The notes below the pieces were generated by a model that did no database searches, was not told the DNA's origin, and saw only the letters and a list, made by a program, of their open reading frames with translations. Positions 1 through 5,174 of a stretch of DNA of 5,174 bases are shown here, one piece after another (the first letter of the stretch is position 1; each line of letters starts with the position of its first letter). The DNA comes from Candidatus Limnocylindrales bacterium. Its GTDB lineage: Bacteria > Chloroflexota > Limnocylindria > Limnocylindrales > CSP1-4. Where the stretch lies: positions 1 to 5,174 of the forward strand of contig JAUSJS010000213.1 of assembly GCA_030647575.1 (NCBI GenBank), read 5' to 3'. The position numbers and the translations under genes are program-made.

Positions 1-402
1 GACCGACACGTCGGTCGGATCGTCGGCCGAGACCAGCCGCCAGCGGGCAACCAGCCGGGTGTTGGGATAGAGGTGGCCGTCAACGGTCGGATCGAAGCGG
101 TAGGTCAGGGTGGTCGCACCGGTCCCGCTCGGTCCGGCTACCGGGATCACGGTCGGTCCGATCGCGTTGGCGATGGTGAGCAGCAACTCGACCCGGGCGA
201 GTGGCCGGTCGATCGTCACCGGCTGCCGGAAGTCCACGCCCTCCGCGAACGAGGATTCGGCCGTCGGCTTGCCGAACTCCGCCCAGTCGGCAGCGACGGC
301 GGCAGGAGCCAGCGAGAGCGCCAGACCGAGGACGACCCCGAGTCCCGCGACGCGCGCCGTGATCCGGCCCACCCTCCGGGAGCCCGCGCTCAGTCGGCCC
401 AT
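1..402 (-). CDS. secreted protein, N-terminal part (possible peptidase MA-like family), cut by window edge
   Basis: The frame is open for 134 codons from the ATG at 402 to the left edge, so the C-terminus is missing. Residues 1-17 are Arg-rich (SRR at 8-10, R13, R17). Residues 18-36 are a hydrophobic core (VAGLGVVLGLALSLAPAAV), followed by an AVA-AD type signal-peptidase I site near residue 37 or 38. The mature part starts DWAEFGKPTAESSF and looks like a beta-rich extracellular domain. I recall similar N-termini on Chloroflexota proteins annotated as peptidase MA-like metallohydrolases. The HExxH motif that would prove it would lie outside the window, so this function is tentative. The ATG overlaps the stop of the upstream lipoprotein gene by 13 bp, which implies co-transcription and translational coupling. 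A GTG at 372 would keep the whole hydrophobic segment and is an alternative start. The reading frame is well supported and the function is not. Confidence 0.72.
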   Translation of the reverse strand, partial: MGRLSAGSRRVGRITARVAGLGVVLGLALSLAPAAVAADWAEFGKPTAESSFAEGVDFRQPVTIDRPLARVELLLTIANAIGPTVIPVAGPSGTGATTLTYRFDPTVDGHLYPNTRLVARWRLVSADDPTDVSV

Positions 403-1949
403 GCGAGGCCCGCCATCCGCACGATCCCAAGCCCGTTCTGCGTCGCGCCCAGCAGCCCAGTTCGCGACAGGGCCCAGCCGGGCCCGTAGGCAACCGGTAC
501 CACCGGGACCTCGTCGCGGACGATGGCTTCCGCTCGATCGTAAGCCTCGGACGCGTCGTCGGGATCGATCGCCGAGCCAGCCTCGGTGATGGCCGCATCG
601 AACTCGGGCGAGCTCCAGCCGCCGTAGTTGTTCGAGGCACCGGTGCTCAGCAGGACGCCCAGGAAGTCGTTGCGGCCGGGGTAGTCGGCGACCCAACCCA
701 GCGACCAGACCTGGGGCGTCTCGCTGGTCAGCCGGTCGAAGTACCCGTCCCCCATCGTCTCGGAGACAAGCGCAATGCCGAGCTCTCGCTCAACCTCCTC
801 GACGATCGCCTCGTCATACCCGCCGCCGAAGGTCATCATCGTGGTCGCGGGGAAGCCCGCGCCTCCCGGATAGCCCGCCTCGGCGAGCAGTCGGCGCGCC
901 TCGTCCGGATCGTAGACCGGCAGGAAATCGTCGTCGCTTCGGCCCGGGATCCCCGGGGGAACCATCGAGTTGGCTACCTCCACCGAGCCGTCCGACCCGG
1001 CCAGCGCCGCCATCCGCCGCCAGTCGACGGCCTTCCCGAACGCCTGTCGAACGCGGACATCGTCGAACGGCCGCCGGGTCGTATCGAAGCCGTAGTACTG
1101 GACGGAGAGCGAGCCGACTACGCGGAGCTGGGGCCCGAGCGCCGCGTCGTAGGCGATCCAGGCGGCATCGAAGCTGCCGATCGGTGCGTAGTCGAGCTCG
1201 TCGGCCTCGAAGGATGCGACCTCGCTGCGGCCGCCGAGGTCGCCGATCAGCTCGATCGTCTCGATCGCGGGCGTACCCGCCCAGTAGTGCGGGTTGGCGG
1301 TCAGGGTGAGCGCCGTCTCCGTCGAGCCGCTGAGCACGTACCCGCCGCTAGCGACGAACCGATCACCAGGCAGCAGGGCGGACGGCTCCCGCCCGACGCC
1401 CGGCGGGACGACGGCGAAGGTTGGCCCGGCAACGATGTTCGGGAAATCGGACGCCGGGCGGACCAGGTCCACCGTCAGGTCGTTCGCGCCGTCGTCGGCG
1501 TGCAACCCGACAGACGACGGATCGGCGCTCTGGCCCCGCAGGTACGCCTCGGCCCCCTGGATGTCCATGGCGAGCGAGGCCAACGGCGACGGTTTCGCCG
1601 GATCGATCAGCCGGAGCCAGCTGCGCACGATGTCGGATGGGCGCAGCGGGCTGCCGTCGGAGTACGCGAGATCGGGCCGCAGATGGAACGTGATCCGCTG
1701 GCCGCCGTTGTCGAATCGCCAGGACTCGGCCAGCGCCGGCCGGAGTTGGAGGCCGGCATCGAACGCGGTCAGGGACTCGAACAGCTGGGCGCTGATCGCC
1801 GCACTGCCGGCGTCGCCCTGGACCGCTGGATCGAGCGACGTCGGCGTGCCCGCCAGGATCCTGACCGAACGGCCGGTGGTCGCACCACCCGAAGGAGCGC
1901 ACGACACCAGGAGCGCAAGCAGGGTGAGGCAGACGACCAGGCGGCGCAT
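390..1949 (-). CDS. ABC transporter solute-binding lipoprotein, peptide/nickel (SBP_bac_5, DppA/OppA-like) family
   Basis: The 519-aa product is an extracytoplasmic receptor that would deliver a solute, most likely an oligopeptide, to an ABC importer. Residues 1-17 are a lipoprotein signal: MRR, a hydrophobic stretch, then the lipobox LVSC with acylated Cys17. The mature part has the family landmarks in order: TSLDPA near 37-42, ESLTAFD and LRPALAESW near 58-77, LRPDLAYSDGSPL near 90-102, NPHYWAGTPAIETI near 219-232, YYGFDTTRRPFDDVRVRQA near 285-303, VYDPDEARRLLAEAGYPGG near 345-363, LGWVADYPGRNDF near 417-429, and a C-terminal VPVVPVAYGPGW near 481-492. Length is normal for the family. The frame is open upstream to 2237, but the lipobox fixes the start at 1949; the extra residues are Arg/Gly-rich and unlike any signal peptide. 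No permease or ATPase gene is adjacent in the window, so the substrate cannot be inferred from context. The gene downstream (secreted protein, 13-bp overlap) probably shares its mRNA. Confidence 0.93.
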   Translation of the reverse strand: MRRLVVCLTLLALLVSCAPSGGATTGRSVRILAGTPTSLDPAVQGDAGSAAISAQLFESLTAFDAGLQLRPALAESWRFDNGGQRITFHLRPDLAYSDGSPLRPSDIVRSWLRLIDPAKPSPLASLAMDIQGAEAYLRGQSADPSSVGLHADDGANDLTVDLVRPASDFPNIVAGPTFAVVPPGVGREPSALLPGDRFVASGGYVLSGSTETALTLTANPHYWAGTPAIETIELIGDLGGRSEVASFEADELDYAPIGSFDAAWIAYDAALGPQLRVVGSLSVQYYGFDTTRRPFDDVRVRQAFGKAVDWRRMAALAGSDGSVEVANSMVPPGIPGRSDDDFLPVYDPDEARRLLAEAGYPGGAGFPATTMMTFGGGYDEAIVEEVERELGIALVSETMGDGYFDRLTSETPQVWSLGWVADYPGRNDFLGVLLSTGASNNYGGWSSPEFDAAITEAGSAIDPDDASEAYDRAEAIVRDEVPVVPVAYGPGWALSRTGLLGATQNGLGIVRMAGLAWAD

Positions 1950-1956
1950 CGCGCGG

Positions 1957-1962
1957 AGTATA
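1957..1962 (-). promoter_or_regulatory. predicted -10 element of the solute-binding protein gene (leaderless start)
   Basis: On the minus strand, TATACT (one mismatch to TATAAT) ends 7 nt before the A of the start codon at 1949. That puts the expected transcription start at or within a base or two of the ATG, so the mRNA would be leaderless. The bases before the ATG (CCGCGCG) contain no Shine-Dalgarno sequence. No convincing -35 hexamer lies 16-18 bp upstream. Inferred from position and sequence only. Confidence 0.5.
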
Positions 1963-2153
1963 CGGGCCGCACGCCCGCGGCCATGTTGCGCGGGTCGGCC
2001 AACCGCGGCGGACATGGATTGAGGCCCCGCGGGCCCACACCGCCGGGGGAACGATGGATGGGCCGCGAGGCCTCTGCAGCGATAACGAGAATCCGCCCCG
2101 AGCGTTAGGGCCGATTCGAGACGATGTTTGGACGTTGTCCGGCCGGTCGCCGG

Positions 2154-2159
2154 TAGGAT
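2154..2159 (+). promoter_or_regulatory. predicted -10 element of cysS
   Basis: TAGGAT lies 23 bp before the cysS start and fits the TAnnnT pattern seen at the other starts in this window. The expected transcript would begin near 2166, leaving a leader of about 17 nt that lacks a clear Shine-Dalgarno sequence. The best -35 candidates, TTGGAC at 2128-2133 and TTGTCC at 2135-2140, give spacers of 20 and 13 bp. Neither is ideal, so the -35 is unresolved. There is no room for a T-box or other long leader riboswitch, which regulates some synthetase genes elsewhere. Confidence 0.35.
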
Positions 2160-2182
2160 GGGCACCTCCCGATGACGACCCG

Positions 2183-3727
2183 ATGATGCTCCACCTCCGC
2201 GACACCTTGACCCGCCGAATCCAACCGGTCGAACCACTCGAATCCGGGCGGATCCGGATGTACACCTGTGGACCGACGGTCTATCGCTTCGCGCATGTCG
2301 GCAACCTGCGCAGCTTCCTGCTGGCCGACCTGATCCGGCGGGTCCTGCTCTACCACGGCCTCGAGGTCCTGCACGTCAAGAACGTGACCGACGTCGGCCA
2401 TCTGCGCGATGAGGGCTTCGATCGCGGCCAGGATCCGATGCTGGTTCAGGCCGGCCTCGAATCGAAGACTCCGGAGGAGATCGCGGCGGCATACGAGGCT
2501 GCCTTCCACGCCGACGAAGCGGCGGTCAACATCCTGCCGGCCCACGTCTTCCCGCGGGCGACCGAACACATTCCGGAGATGCTCCGCCTGGCGGAGGCGC
2601 TCGAGGATGCCGGGCACGCCTACGCCACGCCCGAGGGCAACGTCTACTACTCGGTTGGCACCTTCCCAGGTTACGGCCGGCTGTCCGGGAACAGCCTCGC
2701 GGAACTGCGGGCCGGCCACCGCGGCGAGGTGGAGCCGGACAAGCGGGACCCGGCGGACTTCGCGTTATGGAAGGGCGCCCGCGAGGGCCGCCTCCTGAAG
2801 TGGCCGACGCGTCGCTGGGGCGTGGGTTTCCCGGGCTGGCACCTGGAGTGCTCGGCGATGGCGACGCGCTACCTCGGCCCCCAATTCGACATCCACACCG
2901 GCGGGATCGACAACGTCTTCCCCCACCACGAGGACGAGATCGCCCAGTCGGCGCCGATCGGCGGGTCGATCCCGGCGCGGCACTGGGTCCACGGCGAGTT
3001 CCTGCTTTCGGACGGGCACAAGATGGCGAAGTCGGCCGGCAATTTCCAGCGCGTGACAGAGCTCGTCGATCGCGGGCTGGATCCGCTCGCCTTCCGGTAT
3101 CTCACGCTCACCTCGAAATACGGCCGGAAGCTCGAGTACTCGGATCGGTCGCTGCGGGCGGCGGCAGCGGCGCTGGAGTCGCTACGGGGCCGGTTGCGCG
3201 TGCTGGGGGCACCTCCCGACTCGGGGCCGTGGGTTGCTCCCTCGGCGCTCGTCGCGGGCTCGGCCGGCGACCGCCCCAGCGGGATCGCGGCGGGTACCGC
3301 CGGCCACGGCGATGGCGCCGGGTACGTACCGCATGACCGAGCGGGCGATCCCACGGCGCCGTTGTCCGCCGCCGGTCGTGCCCTGCACGATCGCTTCGTC
3401 GCCGCCATCGACGACGATCTCGACATGCCCGTCGCCCTGGCCCTTCTGCGCGAGATCCTGCGGGCGCCGCTGCCGGCCGACGAGCGGCGCTGGCTGATCC
3501 TCGATGCGGATCTCGTGCTTGGGTTGGATCTCCACCGCGTTTGGGAGGACGCGCACGACGCTCCGGTCGATCTTCCCGAGGCGGTTTCGAAGCTTCGCGC
3601 CGAGCGTGCCGCGGCGCGGCTGGAGCGGGACTTCGTGCGATCCGATGCGATCCGCGAAGAGCTCGCCGGTCTCGGGTGGGAAGTCGTCGACGGGGCGGAG
3701 GGTTCGACCGTTCGGCGGCGTGTCTGA
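2183..3727 (+). CDS. cysS: cysteinyl-tRNA synthetase (EC 6.1.1.16)
   Basis: The 514-aa class I synthetase charges tRNA-Cys with cysteine using ATP in the cytoplasm. The catalytic signature HVGN (residues 38-41, the HIGH motif) follows MYTCGPTVY. The zinc site that selects cysteine is complete: C29, C223 (in WHLECSAM), H248 and E252 (in FPHHEDE). FDIHTGGIDN at 235-244 is typical. The second ATP-binding motif is KMAKSAGN at 280-287, with Ala where KMSKS has the first Ser. A helical domain follows from about residue 395, and the C-terminal segment is at 464-514. Between the Rossmann part and the helical domain, residues about 343-392 are a Gly/Ala/Pro/Asp-rich insertion that E. coli CysRS (461 aa) lacks; it accounts for the extra length. 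The start at the ATG ATG pair was chosen because MMLHLRDTLTRR matches the family N-terminus. The frame is open back to 2054, but that extension would overlap the promoter and has no family resemblance. The gene diverges from the lipoprotein gene and converges with the glycosyltransferase gene. Confidence 0.97.
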   Translation: MMLHLRDTLTRRIQPVEPLESGRIRMYTCGPTVYRFAHVGNLRSFLLADLIRRVLLYHGLEVLHVKNVTDVGHLRDEGFDRGQDPMLVQAGLESKTPEEIAAAYEAAFHADEAAVNILPAHVFPRATEHIPEMLRLAEALEDAGHAYATPEGNVYYSVGTFPGYGRLSGNSLAELRAGHRGEVEPDKRDPADFALWKGAREGRLLKWPTRRWGVGFPGWHLECSAMATRYLGPQFDIHTGGIDNVFPHHEDEIAQSAPIGGSIPARHWVHGEFLLSDGHKMAKSAGNFQRVTELVDRGLDPLAFRYLTLTSKYGRKLEYSDRSLRAAAAALESLRGRLRVLGAPPDSGPWVAPSALVAGSAGDRPSGIAAGTAGHGDGAGYVPHDRAGDPTAPLSAAGRALHDRFVAAIDDDLDMPVALALLREILRAPLPADERRWLILDADLVLGLDLHRVWEDAHDAPVDLPEAVSKLRAERAAARLERDFVRSDAIREELAGLGWEVVDGAEGSTVRRRV

Positions 3728-3766
3728 AGGAAGCCCGCCGCTCGGCCCGGGAGCTAGGCCCGCCGG

Positions 3767-4735
3767 TCAGCCTGGCCGAACCAGCAGGTCGCGGCGCGAC
3801 CCGAAGCGGTCGATGATCCGGTAGAAGTTGCGCTTGCTCAGGCGATCGCGTTCGGCCTCGGGCAGGCTGGCGTAGCCCCGGTGCTCGTGGCGAACAATCG
3901 GCAATCCGTCGAGGTGGACGGCGCGCCGCGGCGGTTGGTCCGGACCGCTGTCGCGCAGGACCAGGCTCCACCAGATGTCGAGGTTCCGGTAAAAGGTGAA
4001 GCGCTCGTCGAGCGGGCCCCGTTCGGCGGCGTCGGCGCGCCGGAACGCCTGGACGTAGCCCTCGATGGCATCGACATCGCCGGCCGGCGCGTCCTCGAAT
4101 TGGCGAAGGTCCTTCGACACGATCCCCCACCCGCCCACTACCGCGACGGTCGGATCGTCCAGCGCTCGAACGAGTGACGTCACGCAGTCGCCGGTCGGCT
4201 CCAGGCTCGTGTCGAGCAGGATCGCGATCGGTCCGCTCGCGCGCCGGAGGCCGATGTTCGTGGCGGCGGCGTGGCCGAGCCGTTCGCTGGTCCAGAGCAC
4301 CTCGACCGGGAGCTCGCCGGCGGATGCAGGTTCGAGGGCATCGAGCGCGGCCTCCTGCTCCGGCGATGGGCCGTCGGCCACGATCATGATCGATGTGCCC
4401 GACGGCGACCCCGCCCGCAGGCCGGCCAGCGCCCGGGCCAGGTCGTCCGGCCAGTCCGTGGCGATCAGGACGACGGTCGCCAGGCCGACGGGCGCCTCCT
4501 CCAGCCGTGAGGGCACGTTCCGGCTGGAACCGTAGCGAACTCGCCGCCCCTCGGCGACGTCGGGCGGTGCCACGGGCGACAGCGCGAAGTCCGTCCCGCG
4601 ATCGACGATCTTCCAGCCGGCCGCCTCGATCGTCGTGCGCAGGCGATCCGCCTCGGGCCAGTCGCGCGCCTCACGCGCCTTGGCGCGGTCGTGGGCGGCC
4701 GACAACACCTCCTCGGGGATCCGCTGGCGACTCAC
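3767..4735 (-). CDS. glycosyltransferase family 2-like protein with an N-terminal CysRS-C-terminus-like domain
   Basis: The 322-aa product has two parts. Residues 6-45 form a charged helical segment ending in AAGWKIVDRG; it aligns without gaps to residues 464-503 of the neighbouring CysRS. From about residue 86 a GT-A-like fold follows. It has strand VVLIATDW (88-95), strand SIMIVADGPSP (115-125), a LGHAAATNIGLRRASG segment (153-168, the usual N-G/N-x-G region of family 2), and strand AILLDTSLEPTGD (171-183) where the metal-binding DxD would lie. Next comes GPLDERFTFYRNLDIWWSLVLRDSG (240-264), equivalent to the acceptor-side D-E-R-F...D-x-W motif of rhamnosyltransferase-like enzymes. A basic C-terminus, VRHEHRGY...LSKRNFYRI, ends the protein. 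No signal peptide or membrane segment is seen, so it should be cytoplasmic. Donor and acceptor are unknown. The start is GTG at 4735, placed just after a -10 hexamer and with no Shine-Dalgarno sequence. The stop lies 39 bp from the convergent cysS stop. Confidence 0.85.
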   Translation of the reverse strand: MSRQRIPEEVLSAAHDRAKAREARDWPEADRLRTTIEAAGWKIVDRGTDFALSPVAPPDVAEGRRVRYGSSRNVPSRLEEAPVGLATVVLIATDWPDDLARALAGLRAGSPSGTSIMIVADGPSPEQEAALDALEPASAGELPVEVLWTSERLGHAAATNIGLRRASGPIAILLDTSLEPTGDCVTSLVRALDDPTVAVVGGWGIVSKDLRQFEDAPAGDVDAIEGYVQAFRRADAAERGPLDERFTFYRNLDIWWSLVLRDSGPDQPPRRAVHLDGLPIVRHEHRGYASLPEAERDRLSKRNFYRIIDRFGSRRDLLVRPG

Positions 4736-4741
4736 CGGGGC

Positions 4742-4747
4742 AGGATA
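4742..4747 (-). promoter_or_regulatory. predicted -10 element of the glycosyltransferase gene (leaderless start)
   Basis: On the minus strand TATCCT is followed by six bases (GCCCCG) and then the GTG start codon. This spacing places the transcription start on the first base of the codon. No ribosome-binding sequence precedes the GTG and no clear -35 element is seen. The same layout occurs at the solute-binding protein gene. The upstream tRNA gene is on the same strand, so read-through could also contribute. Confidence 0.45.
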
Positions 4748-4816
4748 GCCGCGGTGGAGCGTTCCCCGCGAGGGCGGGCATCTCCCTCAGGCCTACTCGG
4801 CTCGACCCGGCGCTGC

Positions 4817-4892
4817 TGGCGCCCCCGGACGGACTCGAACCGCCGACGCAGGCCTTAGGACGGCCTCGCTCTGTCCACTGAGCTACGGGGGC
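4817..4892 (-). tRNA. tRNA-Arg (anticodon CCU, reads AGG), CCA encoded
   Basis: The minus strand folds into a full cloverleaf. The acceptor stem GCCCCCG/CGGGGGC (4892-4886 with 4827-4821) is entirely G-C pairs. The D arm is GCTC/GAGC with loop AGTGGACA, and the anticodon stem is AGGCC/GGCCT. The anticodon loop GTCCTAA places CCT at 4859-4857. The variable loop is GCGTC, and the T arm GGCGG/CCGTC (one G-U pair) has loop TTCGAGT. The discriminator is G at 4820 and CCA follows at 4819-4817. The body without CCA is 73 nt, a normal length for a class I tRNA. The base at position 32 is G, where a pyrimidine is usual. It decodes AGG, a codon expected to be uncommon in such a genome. Confidence 0.96.
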
Positions 4893-4901
4893 GCGGATGT
4901 C

Positions 4902-4907
4902 ATCGTA
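4902..4907 (-). promoter_or_regulatory. predicted -10 element of the tRNA-Arg gene
   Basis: TACGAT on the minus strand ends 9 nt before the mature 5' end of the tRNA. Transcription would start about 2-3 nt before the tRNA, leaving a very short 5' leader for RNase P. The region where a -35 would sit contains only CCGGCA-like sequence, so the assignment depends on the -10 alone. Confidence 0.4.
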
Positions 4908-4936
4908 CCGCGATCGGATCCAGGTGCCGGGCGGTG

Positions 4937-4988
4937 CGCGATCATGCGCCGGCGTCCGCGAACATGTGCCGGCGTCCGCGATCGTGCC
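4937..4988. repeat. 20-bp imperfect tandem repeat, about 2.6 copies
   Basis: Two full units are adjacent at 4937-4956 and 4957-4976: CGCGATCATGCGCCGGCGTC and CGCGAACATGTGCCGGCGTC, which differ at three positions. A 12-bp third copy, CGCGATCGTGCC, follows at 4977-4988. A more decayed relative may precede them at about 4924-4936. The 20-bp period is close to two helical turns, so equivalent sites would face the same side of the DNA. This would suit protein binding (a regulator, or a transposase at an element end). The array lies just upstream of the tRNA promoter. Confidence 0.8.
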
Positions 4989-5174
4989 AAGGGTCCACGT
5001 GGTGAACCTTGGGAGACCTCGAGACACTGAAATCCGGGTTTGAGGCGCCATTCAGCGGGAGATCCGTGCTCAGCCAACGCGTCGACCAGTGGCGACGGGC
5101 GCTTGAACCGAGCCTACGGTGCACCTGCCGGACAATTGGCAAGATTTCGGCCGCGACCGGGAAGGCGGAACCGC

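Larger units (their letters stand above)
4893..5174. other. region without a supportable gene
   Basis: This 282-bp stretch between the tRNA and the right edge holds the tRNA promoter, the 20-bp tandem repeat and a 6-bp inverted repeat, CCAAGG at 4987-4992 with CCTTGG at 5007-5012, that could form a hairpin with a 14-nt loop. One minus-strand frame is open from the edge to a stop at 4942, and a plus-strand frame beginning with GTG at 5066 is open to the edge behind a GGGAG at 5057-5061. Neither translation resembles a family I know, and both have weaker third-position GC (about 75%) than I expect of the real genes here. The stretch may be intergenic, or decayed mobile-element DNA. Confidence 0.5.

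Noticed and set aside
80..640. Open frame of 186 codons on the minus strand
   Set aside because: It overlaps the lipoprotein and secreted-protein genes in another frame, is Arg/Pro-rich, and has no family resemblance: a high-GC shadow.
1287..2108. Long plus-strand frames antisense to the lipoprotein gene
   Set aside because: They are Arg/Gly-rich translations of the opposite strand of a well-supported gene, with no domain pattern.
2139..2153. Hairpin CCGGC-CGGTC-GCCGG in front of the cysS -10 as an operator
   Set aside because: The 5-bp GC-only stem is expected by chance here, and no second copy was seen near the other promoters.
2054..2182. Upstream in-frame extension of CysRS by 43 residues
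   Set aside because: It does not resemble CysRS N-termini and overlaps the predicted promoter. The family start fits the ATG ATG pair at 2183.
1950..2237. Upstream in-frame extension of the solute-binding protein by 96 residues
   Set aside because: The extension is Arg/Gly-rich, crosses the cysS promoter and start, and would bury the lipoprotein signal peptide. The lipobox fixes the start at 1949.
3728..3766. Shared bidirectional terminator in the convergent gap between cysS and the glycosyltransferase gene
   Set aside because: Only a 4-bp GGCC self-pairing and no T-tract on either strand.
3108..4130. Minus-strand open frame of 340 codons spanning the cysS 3' half and the convergent gap
   Set aside because: Almost entirely Arg, Pro and Ala, and it overlaps two well-supported genes. 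It is a composition artefact.
4765..4778. Hairpin CCCGC-GAGG-GCGGG as a terminator for the tRNA
   Set aside because: The stem is only 5 bp and no T-tract follows on the minus strand; it is easily formed by chance in high-GC DNA.
4671..5051. Minus-strand frame of 126 codons across the tRNA
   Set aside because: It contains VAQWTERGRPKACVGGSS, the familiar spurious translation of a tRNA gene.
5066..5174. Possible gene start (GTG at 5066) with GGGAG four bases upstream
   Set aside because: Only 36 codons are visible, the spacing is short for a Shine-Dalgarno sequence, and the translation (VLSQRVDQWRRALEP...) matches no family I know.

Overview
The window is a high-GC bacterial stretch (roughly two thirds G+C by eye, with codon third positions mostly G or C in the real genes). 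It holds three complete protein genes, one truncated protein gene and one tRNA. The style of the genes suggests an uncultured member of the Chloroflexota, possibly the Limnocylindria (Ellin6529) group. That suggestion rests on GC content, the form of the CysRS, the glycosyltransferase beside it, and start sites that look leaderless. It is an inference from remembered families, not from a search.

Layout, left to right. Positions 1-402, minus strand: the first 134 codons of a secreted protein that runs off the left edge. Positions 390-1949, minus strand: an extracellular solute-binding lipoprotein of the peptide/nickel ABC-transporter family, whose stop overlaps the start of the secreted protein. 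The two form a probable operon. Positions 1950-2182: a divergent intergenic region carrying one promoter for each side. Positions 2183-3727, plus strand: cysteinyl-tRNA synthetase (cysS) with its zinc and ATP-binding signatures intact and a Gly/Ala-rich insertion of about 50 residues. Positions 3728-3766: a 39-bp convergent gap with no recognisable intrinsic terminator. Positions 3767-4735, minus strand: a family-2-like glycosyltransferase. Positions 4817-4892, minus strand: tRNA-Arg(CCU) with CCA encoded. Positions 4893-5174: no gene that can be supported, but an imperfect 20-bp tandem repeat and an inverted repeat.

The most interesting observation is the glycosyltransferase. Its first 45 or so residues align without gaps to the C-terminal helical segment of the convergent cysS product (15 identities in 40 positions, counted by eye). 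So a tRNA-synthetase appendage appears fused to a glycosyltransferase-like domain, next to the synthetase it resembles and close to a tRNA gene. The glycosyltransferase core also has a non-classical DxD region. A second theme is start architecture. Two genes have a TAnnnT -10 hexamer ending only 6 or 7 nt before the start codon and no Shine-Dalgarno sequence, which predicts leaderless mRNAs.

The SBP/secreted-protein pair, the synthetase, the glycosyltransferase and the tRNA do not form one obvious pathway. The SBP captures a solute outside the cell, but no permease or ATPase gene is visible here. CysRS and tRNA-Arg serve translation.
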